From contig NC_077239.1 of assembly GCF_947179165.1 (NCBI RefSeq), positions 33,680,134-33,744,133 on the forward strand: a stretch of 64,000 bases of DNA. Direction: 5' to 3'. Source of the DNA: Solanum dulcamara (lineage: Eukaryota > Streptophyta > Magnoliopsida > Solanales > Solanaceae). The notes beneath the pieces are model-generated. The model was not told the origin of the DNA. It saw nothing but the letters and a program-made list of their open reading frames with translations, and ran no database searches. Below, one piece after another: positions 36,918 through 47,743 of the stretch (its first letter is position 1; the number at the start of each line of letters is the position of its first letter). Both the position numbers and the translations under genes were made by a program.

Positions 36918-38329
36918 ATGAACAAACTTTAGCGCTACTCAGTAGCCCACCCTAATGAATGGGTGTGTACAGAAAGGGGGGAATACAGTAGGAGAACTTA
37001 ACCCAAATTGACCAAAAAGGGACATAGTCATAGCGGAACTAAAGGTCTACACTGATACTGGTTGTAAAACAACAGAGGAAGGGACAAGACAAAACATAAA
37101 GACTCGCGAGACAACGATGAGGTAAATCTTGGGCTAAATTGAGTGCCCGCACATCGTGGAAAGGATTACAGTGAAATGCGACACGAAGACTTTCCAGAGA
37201 GGTCACCCATCCCAATATTACTCTCGCCCCAGTACGCTTAACTTGGAAGTTTTGATAGAACTTAGTGCGTTAGTGCTGGTATGATCACGCGAGATGGAAG
37301 AATCTGAACTAGCGACGGAGAAACGATAGGAAATTATGTACCCAGAGTATTATAAGATACATTAAGGCAATTCTAACAAGGACTTAAGAAAAACAAGAAG
37401 GATTAGCTAATTCCTAACTGACGACACACTCGAATGCCACAGTTCATCAACATAGTACTTGTTAATAAAAGGCAAACCCCCGAAGGGCTATATGGGCCAG
37501 TGGGCGAGGGAATTTCGACACCACTGGGCAGCCAATTCTGAGGGCAAGAAAAAGCGAAACCCAAAAGGTAAGGATATCAGTTGAGGTAACTTACGAATGA
37601 TAGGAAGCAATACCCAAGGTCGAAAATTCCATAAAGGTTACCTGTGAATTAACGGTATTAACCCCTACTCCTTTGATCACAAGTTACCTACTCCACCGAG
37701 ATGGTGTAAAGTTGTAAAGTAAAAGAGTGGTAGGACCTCACTGAGTCCCCGCGCTATTGTCCTAGGCAAGGGAGCCCAAGTTGTGATTAACTATCGAGAG
37801 ATGCAAAGATAGGTTAAGTCAACTATCGAGATGGAATTAATACTATGGGTAAAGTAAAACATGGCCACAAGTGGACCAAAGATCTTCCCCGACATCGAAT
37901 ATAGGATAAGGGAGAAGAAGGACCCAAAAGAATAAAGTGCCAGTTAAAGTTTTGAAGAAAGTCGAGAAAACTATATAAAGCTAAGGATTCCCGAATTATT
38001 AACGTCATCACACACCTATTCTATACTCTTCGAGAGTAGGGTGCTATACGGGTTATTGCGAGAAGACTAACGAATCAGCCCATTGCTTTCAAGAAAGACG
38101 ACCTATGCAACTGGAACTAGGTGAAGTTATATAACAAGCAAGTAGTAAGGTTCCGTGAAGTTCCCCAGTTGATATCTCAAATGGAGGGACTTTAATTATG
38201 ATTAATATCTAGATATCATTCCAAGAAAAACTCGGGGGCACAGACAGATCTTCGTACCGCATTTTTCCTTGAGCTACAGAACAGACTGAGCATACTATTA
38301 TATGGTTGGCCTGAAGAGTAACTAAGATG
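36918..38329 (+). other. B internal non-coding DNA, right part
   Basis: Continues the A-like internal region after C. Contains the 5S-derived piece (37176-37292). A segment at about 37480-37880 has no equivalent in A. No coding motif is visible in it. Confidence 0.6.
37176..37292 (-). pseudogene. 5S rRNA-derived segment inside element B
   Basis: Reverse complement aligns with plant 5S rRNA and with the copy in A: ggatcat-like 5' end, accagcactaacgcac block, aagttaagcgtactggggcg (A-box region), gggatgggtgacct (C-box region) and gtcttcgtgtcgca. Antisense to B, like the A copy is to A. Its A- and C-box areas are rather well kept for a ~3%-diverged element. Confidence 0.9.
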
Positions 38330-38930
38330 ATCGTCCACCACTTATCGAGTTTGCCCACGAGAAGGACCACCATTCCAGTATTCAGATGACCCCCTACCAG
38401 CTGTTGTAAGGGTGAGCCCATAAGTCCCCCTGAGGGGGAAAAGACTAAGTTGTAAGGCCCCGACATGATTAAGTAAGCTATTGACTAAAAGCCCAGAGTC
38501 GACAGAAATGATATACAGATAATCGACATCGACATACAGAGTTCAAGTTGATGATTGAATGTTCATCATAGGGTCACCTAGAAAAGGAACTTGACCCAGA
38601 GTATGTCAGAACATATCAAGTTAATCATAAGGTGGGCAACATGACTGGTAAGTTAAGATTACCACCTTATTTGGAAACTATATGCCCAGTCCATCAAATA
38701 CTGACGAGTCACCCAGGGTATATTCCATAAATAAGGTCCAGGAGATGGAATCCTGTGAGGCAAAACCTATCATCATCTTAGATCGGAAAACTGGAAGATT
38801 GTAGACTAAATACATGCCTTCCAGCAAGATACGATAGAAAAACCAAAACCAGAAAAAAAGGATGATCGGGGAACTGAAGAGAATATAAAATACGAGTATT
38901 CGCACCTGTAACTGATATTTACAAATAACC
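38330..38930 (+). pseudogene. Integrase C-terminus and chromodomain remnant of B
   Basis: Vestiges of LIEFA (near 38345), a QSRQK-like stretch (near 38490) and the chromodomain (about 38750-38900) in the order seen in C, with many stops. Same fossil as in A. Confidence 0.7.
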
Positions 38931-39059
38931 CCGATTCTTGAAACACGTATATGAAGTACTGGTATGGAAGTATGTATTAAGAAAATAGCAAAGAGCCTCT
39001 CTACGAGTTGTATAAGGTGCTAAGAGAAGTTTTGTCTAATATTCGGGGACGAATGTTTT

Positions 39060-39073
39060 AAATGGGGGAAAGA
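39060..39073 (+). other. Polypurine tract of B
   Basis: aaatgggggaaaga before the 3' LTR, with the ttcggggacgaatgt block upstream. Confidence 0.88.
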
Positions 39074-40217
39074 TGTTACACCCCACCCTTTTTTTAAACT
39101 CGGAATGTATCATAAGTTCCTTGGACATTATCATGTGAGCCGGATACGCTACGACACTATCAAACAACTCTAAGGAAAGGGGATTGTGATACCTCGTGAG
39201 AAGGAAGGTTGGAAATAGAGTTATATGAATCCGGAAAGAGTTGGAGGCTATGAAATGAGTCATAGGACTCGAGTTACCTACGTAAGCTACTAACTTGGAA
39301 GTCTTACATACTTAAGCTATTGGAGTACATACCAACTTATGTAGCAAGGGTTTCATAGGCTCTTTAAGTGAGACGAGATTACGAACCCACGAGAAAGAAA
39401 AACAAATTCGCAGGGCAGCCAATGGGAGGGTGACACGTGGTAGCACCTAAACAGGCAGGTGACCCACCTGGTTGGTGTCAAGTAGGTGACCCACCTACTT
39501 GGGGGAGGTGGGCCCCACTGCCACGTGGCAGCCCCTCCTTGAACAGGTAGGTGCGGTGGCCAATAGGGGCCTGGACACGTGTCACCTCTTGGGGTTGACA
39601 TGTGTCACACCCTAAAGCCACATATATATGTTGATATATATCATATACTTCAGTTATCCATCAAAAACATCAGCCAACATAGAGAAAAAAAACTTGAGGG
39701 AGAGAGATAGAGAGGCAGCCATGGTTCTTGAAGTTTAAAGGTGAGTTTTCTAATTTTTTTCTTTGTGAATTAATTATGTACGACGTTCCTAAAATACGTG
39801 GAGGTGTATATATGTATATTACGATGCCTACGCAACAATATTTTAAGTTCTTCACTTGGAAAACTAAGAGAAACTTAAAGAGAAAACGCTAGTTAACAAA
39901 CCCGTTTTTGGAAGGGACAATGGTTAGTAATATTGGCATAACCTCTTGTGTATAGCTTCGTTTAGGGTGATTCAATATGTTTTGGAAAGGTATTTCATGG
40001 GTATATAACTTTAATTTAGACTTCAAAATCCAGTTTTACTTGTATCATCTCGAAAAATGGTGATGACGTGTAGAGGAGGTACTGTTTAGATTTGGTTTTG
40101 GAAATTCTACACGGACAGCTGTAAGTATTTTGGTCATATATTTTCGTACAAAATTGCTGTAGAGGTAATTCAAAATTTTTTGCGACCTTGATACATATGT
40201 ATATAACTTTCATTGAG
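39074..40217 (+). repeat. 3' LTR of B, truncated
   Basis: First 1144 bp of the LTR, matching 20222-21361. It stops at cattgag and is followed at once by foreign sequence. Confidence 0.9.
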
Positions 40218-40223
40218 AAATGC

Positions 40224-40880
40224 TCTCTATTTCTCTCCCTCACGTTTAAACTTCAAGAACCATGGCTGCTTCTCTATTTCTCTCCCTCACGTTTTTTCTC
40301 TATGTTGGCTGATGTTTTGATGGATAACTGAAGTATATGATATATATCAACATATATATGTGGCTTTAGGGTGTGACACGTGTCAACCCCAAGAGGTGAC
40401 ACGTGGCCAGCCCCTATTGGGCCACCGTATCATCCTGCCAACTATGGGATGCCACGTGGCAGTGGGGTCCACCCCCCAAGAAGGTGGGTCACCTGCTTGC
40501 TTGAGGTGCTGCCACATGTTACTTCTTCATTGGCTACCACGTTTCGTCTTTTTTCCCTTCCTCATGGGCTCGTAATCTCGTCTTATTTTATGTACCTATG
40601 TAATCCGTGCTACGTAAGTTTGATATATGCTTAAGTAGATCAAGTGCATATGACTTTTAACTTAGTAGCCTATATAGGTAAATCGAGTCCTACGACTCAT
40701 TACTTGGCCTCCAATTCCTTCCGGACTCTTATGATTTCATCTCCAACCTTCTCTAGTATGGGGTATCACATTCTCCCTTCCTTAGAGCCGTTTGATAGTG
40801 TCGTAACTTAAGTGGCTCACATGCTAGCTTCTAAGTAACTTAAGGGACATTCCGAGTTCGAAAATGTGGGGTGTAACAGA
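40224..40880 (-). repeat. Inverted LTR fragment abutting B
   Basis: Reverse-oriented first ~640 bp of a related LTR, with its TGTTACACCCC start at 40880. It forms an inverted repeat with 39074-39735. The inner edge has a 24-bp local duplication (40224-40247 and 40271-40293). It is not a simple copy of the B LTR: its outer half resembles other subfamilies. Confidence 0.82.
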
Positions 40881-41340
40881 CTCGATCAATAATCATACTA
40901 TCATAATAGTCATACCATCATGTGTCATACCTGGCCCTTTATGGGATTCGGTCGTACCCGACCCTTTATGGGACTCGGTCATCCCTAACCCTTTAAGGGA
41001 CTCGGTGAATAATCATGTCATCATATATCGTACTCGACCCTTTATGGGACACGATCATACGCGGCCCTTTATGGGATTCAGTGGAGGATATATTAACAGC
41101 ATTCACAAGTAGAGTAGTGAGTAACCATATGCAATTAGCTCATCATCTGAGACTTGGTATAACAATCGTCATAAACTATCATTTGAGGATCAAAATGATC
41201 ATAATCTCAAGTATCCTCTAAATGCCATTAGGGGCCATATTAAATGGGGTCTCAAGAATCATAGACTTACATCAAGATAATGCTACACAACTTATGCAAT
41301 CAGAGACATTTATCATCACAAAGTCTTTATAAATAGCAGC
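40881..41340 (-). repeat. D-type LTR interior fragment
   Basis: Matches 42640-43150 of the D 5' LTR, including the ctttatgggactcggt repeat units, without LTR ends. Joined at tatgt to D internal DNA at 41341. Confidence 0.8.
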
Positions 41341-41724
41341 TTATGTCCACTCGAACTACACCTGTTGCACTTTCCTGTTTACTTTCCCTTTCACTTTTCA
41401 ACTTTACATGTCAATCATATTTCCACACCTTACCTAACATATCTCCTACGTGCCTTTGCTTACCTGTGTGCTTTGTAACTTTCAATATAGTCAGTTACTT
41501 TCTCCTATTGATGTTGTCCTTCTACTGAAATCACTGGTTAGTATGACGAATTTCATTCCCTAGGACTCGGCTCTATTGCACGATCTTATATATGAAAGAA
41601 AGTAACATCCTAAATTTCCTGTAGCCTCCTGTTTATAGATGTGATGCACAACACACCGATAAACAAGACTCTACTAGACACGGTTTATAGACACTCCAAG
41701 GATGAACTACTCTGATAACACTTC
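41341..41724 (-). other. D internal region and leader, right part
   Basis: Read on the minus strand: primer-binding site, leader, then an uninterrupted B target site (gaaat, 41527-41531) continuing into 41341-41526. That last part duplicates 20032-20216 on the other side of B. Confidence 0.8.
41709..41720 (-). other. Primer-binding site of D
   Basis: The complement reads tgttatcagagt, two changes from the initiator Met-tRNA complement, 4 nt from the LTR. Confidence 0.8.
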
Positions 41725-44405
41725 TGTCACGAACAAACCCCTAAGGCCGCGACTGGGGTACGACCTGGACCCTTTTATGCGTATCTATCCACTATACTTA
41801 AGTTGAACCGTGTGCGATGTGATACTATACACAAAAACCCAAATGGGTCAAAAATGTTTTCCAGCTACACGCAAGCTGACAAGGCTGCCATAACATAAAA
41901 CCATTTGCAGTATGCCGTATGAGCAGAACTAAAACAAACTTACAATCAACTCACATACACATGTCTACAGACCTCTAAGAGTAATAACTGTATCATATGG
42001 AGGGACAGGGCCTCCGCCAAACCCCCGAATGAATAAATATGTACATCAAATAACCAGTATCAAAAGTTAGGATCCGGAACAATGGAGCACTTCCAACATA
42101 GCTGAGAGGAAATCCTAAGCTGATGGATCTTCAAAATGAATATTTATACCTGCGTGCATAAAACGTAGCCCCCCGAGGAACGAGGGGTCAGTACGACATA
42201 TGTACTGAGTATATAAAGTATAACATATCCTAACTAAAACAACAATTGAAATGGGGATGCAGGAAACATGCATAACAGTTAACAGATTACTGTACCTACA
42301 GCTTAGGATATGCAGTCATATACCTTATCATACCCTGTACCCAGCCCTCTAGTGAACTCGGTATCATGATTGTTTCATCATAGTCTCTTGTCATCATATC
42401 ATCATGTATATTATTTTATCATGTCATTGTATATGGCATCATATCATTATATATGATATAATCTCCTATGTCATCATAGTATACTCGGTCCAATATGGGC
42501 TCGGGGTTACAAATGTATTCCTATATTTTCATATGCATACCTACATAAAGTATCCAGCCCATCATGATACTCGGTGTCAGAAATGTTTTATAAGGTCATT
42601 ATATGCATACATGTGTCGTACCCGGCTCTCTACGAGGGACTCGATCAATAATCATACTATCATAATAGTCATACCATCATGTGTCATACCCGGCCCTTTA
42701 TGGGATTCGGTCATACCCGGCCCTTTATAGGACTCTGTGAATTCTCATATCATCATATATCGTACCCGACCGTTTATGGGACTCGGTCATCCCTGGCCCT
42801 TTATGGGACTCGGTGAATAATCATGTCATCATATATCGTACCCGACCATTTATGGAACTCGGTCATACCTGGCCCTTCATGGGACTCGGTGGAAGATGTA
42901 GTAACAGCATGCACAAGTAGAGTAGCGAGTAACCATATACAATTAGCTCATCATCTGAGACTCGGTATAACAATCATCATAAACTATCATTTGAGGATCA
43001 AAATGATCATAATCCCAAGTATCCTCTAAAAGCCATTAGGGGCCATATTAAACGGAGTCTCTGGAATCATAGACTTACATCAAGATAATGCTACACAAAT
43101 TATGCAATCAGAGACATTTATCATCACAGAGTCTTTAGAAATAGGAGCTTACGTACTCAGTCACTACTCAACATATAGAAGGCTCGAGGGTAGTTGTTCA
43201 ACTACTTTAGGGCTTCTAGCATTGCGGAGTGAACATGAATCATGAGTTATGCTCGCAACTTTCAATTGGAACTACCTCCACACTCATATCATATCTAATT
43301 TCATTTTCATTTAAGACATCCCAAAATAAAGGAGCAATAGGCTCTACATATATTACCTTTTATCATATAGAAGCCTTCAAAAAGGCAATAGCTCAACTAT
43401 TACAGAAGTTTTACCATCATGAAGTGGATACGAATTATGAACTGTACTCGGAGCTTTACGAATGGAATTATCCCCATGTTTCATATACAAACCATTCATA
43501 ACTTATATCTAAGATATGCCAAAAGAGATAAGAATATCTTTACATACTTATGCCAAAAACATGCCAAGAGAAAGAAGGTAGCTTCACATACCTCTTAACG
43601 ATTGCTTTTAACCCGGCTTGTCGCATCGTCCTCTGAACCTATTTAACACGAAGGTAACACTACTATTAATAACCTTTAACTTTCGAGCTTCTAAATCCAC
43701 AACCAAGAACCCACAGGAATCAATTCCTTATCCGCGTTGCTTGACTAGCCTCGACTAGTCTTTTAGTTAGTTAAGGAGTTAGTGGAAATCGGACAGCATA
43801 TCGTCTATAACTTGCCCTGTCCGAACTTTCAATTTAATACCCAAACCTTAGCATCCAACCAACAAACAACAATCAGAAGCTCATATGCAATTAAAAATGG
43901 CAATGGGGCAGTCCCTAGGGGTGACATGTGGCAACCCCCTAGGGTGCCACATCAGCCCATGCTGCCACGTGGCAATAGGGTCCACCTCAAGTAGGTGAGT
44001 CACCTACTTACCCCAAGTAGGTGCATCACCTACTTGTCACCTACTTGCTTCTTTTCGTAAATTCGGAATCTAGTTTTTGCTCCTTTTTATAGGTTCGTAA
44101 ACTTGTCTCACTTCAAGAAACCATGTATTTCTTGCTACTTAAGCTTGACATGTACTCAAGTAGCTTAGTTATGTAAGACGTCCAAGTCAATAGCCTACAC
44201 AAGTAAGTCGAGTCCTTCGACTCAATACTTGGCCTCTAACTCCTTTCAAATTCCTTTAACCCTATTTCTAATCTTCCTTATTATGGAGCATCACATCCTC
44301 CCTTCTTTAGAGTTATTTGGTAACGTTATAGATACTGTGGATCACATGATAGCTTTAGAGAAGCTAGATAGATTTTCCCATGTACCAAAAGTGCGGGTCA
44401 TAACA
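41725..44405 (-). repeat. 5' LTR of D
   Basis: 2681 bp, internally deleted near 43903 (about 0.8 kb present in the 3' LTR, roughly 17950-18745, is missing). Contains an expanded minisatellite at 42615-42891. Confidence 0.88.
42615..42891 (+). repeat. Minisatellite in the D 5' LTR
   Basis: About eight imperfect copies of a ccggccctttatgggactcg unit, some separated by atcatatcatcatatat-type spacers. The 3' LTR of the same element has no such array (near 16980-17010). A related array lies at 40924-41082. Confidence 0.8.
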
Positions 44406-46904
44406 AAGCCCATACCCCTGAATGTACAAACAATGACAAATATAACCCCAGACCCTATAAAAGTAGGGGACCAAACAAGAAACAAATCTGCTAGTGATAG
44501 GCGATACTAATGAATGCATTATGTTGTAAAAATTAGTAACATCATCAGTGCATCTTAGAGATCATCAATAAACAAGTGTATAGCCCCTCTCGTCCCTCAT
44601 CCTACATGGTGGGACCCATGAGTTCACTCATCCGATTAAGTAGTGCACCTGCCAGAAGGGCCCATAGGGGATGCGGGAAGTCCATATATACTGACTGAAC
44701 CCAAACCAGGTCTTATACAAAACACATAGCAACCCCATTATTGTACCATAGAGTGAGTAGCCATGTAGTGTGAAAAATGACGACGTCTTTCTTGATAGTT
44801 AAGTAAAGGCAAAAAGCATCCCAAATGCAGCCAATGTAGATAAAAGGGAGACGTCATGCCAGATGTTAATAAAAATTGAGTGCATCTTTGATGCCTCTAG
44901 TACTTCTAGTTTAAAAGGAGTACATCCTCGACACCACATAAGTCTGCAACCAGAGCCCAAATAATCCATGTAGTATGACTCCCTTTAAAAACTAGTTGAA
45001 AAGTAGTAAAACGTGTGAGAATACATTTTCAAAAATAGTAGTAAAAATACATGAAAGACTAGGATCATACCACAAAAAATGTGAAAATGCTCAATCAATG
45101 CAAGCATGTCATTACTAGCATCTAAATAAGGAAACACAATTCAAAATGTAACATGAAGTCCTACCATACTATCAAGGACAAGAAAACTAACCTATGATCC
45201 AATCGCTCCATGAACATGGCCTCGGTTCCAACAATAGATAATAGAAAAAATAAGGCATCAAAAGTCTATCGCTAATCAGAAAGCATAGTAATCGAGAAAT
45301 GGCTCAGAATCAAATAGGGGAAGAAATAGATCTAGGATCGATTCCTTACCATAAAAAATATACCATTTCACCTCCCAATGAGCATATCTAAGCCAAACTT
45401 GTGGCTATGACTAGCCTCTGATGTCTCAAGCATTAACACAAGGTACATCATCCATAACAAGGCATACCGGAAGCTACGTGTATCTATAAGTATGGTACAA
45501 CACATGATAAAGCATCTAAGGCTTAAATCTAGCCTAAGGCCATCAACGTCAGTCCTAAATAAGGATAATATCACTAATTCAAATTGCAAACAAACACAAT
45601 CCTAAACAAAGGATCTCATGAGACTATTCTAGTCTAAGGCTCAATCGAGAATTAGGAAGATAGAATTGGGGGAAGGAAAACCTTATACCCGACAAGTGCC
45701 AAACTAAAGAACATGCAATATATACTAAACGATATCTAATAAAGATCAGTAAAAGTGGGAGATCATAACGTACCTCGAAGCTGATTACGCGCACTTTGAA
45801 TCCATAAATTTGAAGCTTTCCACCTCTGAATCACATCCAATAGCCGCCATGCTAATAAAATGTTGATCACCTCATCAATACAGATGTTTTGATATGAAAT
45901 TGCATTTTTAGGAGACGGACCCAAAATTGATCTAAAATAGGATTATGGGACCTACGAAAAGGTACATTTTACCTTACCAAGATTGTGTCCCAAAATAAGA
46001 CATAATTCGATTTCAAAACAGAAGAAATCAACAATGCAATTAATTTACCAATTATGGAGAAATCAAGAAAGAAAAACCTTTTTGGTCATGAAATCACCTC
46101 GATACAGCAGTCCCCAATGACCTCTGAGCACTCTAATATTTATCCATGCCAATTTCGAGAAATCCAAACTTTTCATCACCCAAAACGGTGTTAAGTTGAG
46201 AGAGATATCGTGTTTTTAAAAAGAGGGCTGAACTTGATTTTCAACTTTAAATATCAGCAAATCTGATCGCTAAAAGCCTTCTTTTGGTCGCAAAAGGGTA
46301 CTTTTCTAGTCTCTAAAGATTTGTATATGCAAAACCAGATTTGCTATTTTACAAAGTCTTTGAATGGACCCACGGGATTCATTCGGAACCTGATAAAAAT
46401 AAATCAGATATGCTACCCCATTATATTCGATATTCTAGACTCAATGTAATCATCAGATTTCCAAAAAAAACAAGATTGTCATGATAGAATTATGCCCTCA
46501 AGACCCCTCTAGGCAAGAAACTTAACTTTTTGCCCAAACACCAAAAAATTACAAAGGAGACCTCGAGACCCAAACCAAAGGTCCTACTAGACCAAATTCA
46601 ATTTTCCAGAGCTAATGGCGCTGATGGAATTTTAGATGGCAACTAATTTTTCAAATGACAACCAAAGTCAACTATAGCCCTTTATGCTTTCCAACAGCTT
46701 ATCTAAGTGCTCAAACACACACCAGAAGCCTTAGGACCAAACTAAAGGTTCTTCTAGAACAAACTTGACGTTTCGAATCTAACCACATTGACAAAATTTC
46801 AATCTGACCATATTTTCCAAGAATGTTGACTAAGGTCAAACTTAGGACAAAACTTAAAAACTAAAATGCCTAATGGCACAAACTCGCACCAAAAGCCTTG
46901 GGAA
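44406..46904 (-). repeat. 3' LTR of G, proximal piece
   Basis: Matches about 48557-51040 of the G 5' LTR at moderate identity. Begins with the right aagcc duplication of D (44406-44410). Ends abruptly at a ccttggga junction near 46904. Confidence 0.75.
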
Positions 46905-47743
46905 TCTCTAACGAAGTGGCCTAACTTGTCACACTCATAGAAACTATCACTAATATCAACCCTTGGAAGGACCCAATAAGAGTATAATATGCTCTAAATA
47001 GCCGAAGGACTAATGTGCTCACCCCAAGAAGTCTGACCTGAACTCTATCTACTTAAGGTTTTGAACCTACCTCAAAACCTCCTTGAACCTGTGGTGCTAC
47101 TACAAAGTCCTGATGGATGGAGAAAGAAGGTGACCCTCACTGAACTGATACTCATCCTGAGGTGGGAATATTGTCACTGTTCTACTGATTATAAGGCCTC
47201 TACCAACAATTTCTATAAGCCTTAAGGCATGCCTTATGTACAGCCCTACATGACTAACAACACAAGGAAAGGTAGACCAAGCTTCTATTAAGTTCTCTAA
47301 TACCAAACAGAGTGGCAAAGTCATCCCCTTGACAAACTCCTGACTTATATCTTGATCCATAGAAAATGATGTGGGGTTATGCCTAGCCCTGTCAAAAACC
47401 CCATGACATACTCTGATATTGATGACAAACCCTATATTTGTATCAACCTATCTCTAGGTTAAGAACTATCCATCGAAACATTGGTAGAACTTGTTGATAC
47501 TCCGACCGGGTCAACCAAAAACCTCTTGCTATTCATCTAACAGAGAGTGGATTTCAAAGGACCAATTTAAGAGGTTATTCAAAGCAAGGACACACGATAA
47601 GGTGTCAAGAATAGAATTTCCTAAATATGCTTTATAGACTCCTGAAGATAGGACACAAACATCTCCTCACCGATCCACATGACTCTACTAGGCATAACTC
47701 TTATACCAATGATGCCGGACAACCTAAAGCTTTGATATCAATT
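46905..47743 (-). pseudogene. gag fragment of G
   Basis: The minus strand near 46920-46955 reads YECDKLGHF, a decayed CCHC zinc knuckle. Further towards 47743 there are gag-like blocks and a primer-binding-site-like tgatatcaaagc (47729-47740). Everything downstream of the knuckle is deleted up to the 3' LTR. Confidence 0.6.

Larger units (their letters stand above)
20222..40217 (+). mobile_element. Element B: non-autonomous Ty3/gypsy element carrying C
   Basis: Plus-strand element. Its 5' LTR is 20222-23712, its internal region is 23713-25777 plus 36918-39073 (interrupted by C), and its truncated 3' LTR is 39074-40217. The internal length without C is about 4.2 kb and lacks gag, PR and RT. 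It shares the 5S insertion and integrase fossil with A. The first ~320 bp of its two LTRs differ at roughly ten positions by eye (about 3%), between the values for C and D, as expected for the middle layer of the nest. Confidence 0.87.
16076..44405 (-). mobile_element. Element D: short non-autonomous LTR element carrying B and C
   Basis: Minus-strand element with 5' LTR 41725-44405 and 3' LTR 16076-19277. Its internal region is split by B: 19278-20221 on the left, and 41341-41724 on the right after a rearranged junction. The original internal region would be only about 1.3 kb and has no gag or pol, so it is a long-LTR/short-internal (LARD-like) derivative. Perfect aagcc duplications bound it. 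The two LTRs differ by about one base in ten where I aligned them, and the 5' LTR has lost about 0.8 kb. Confidence 0.85.
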
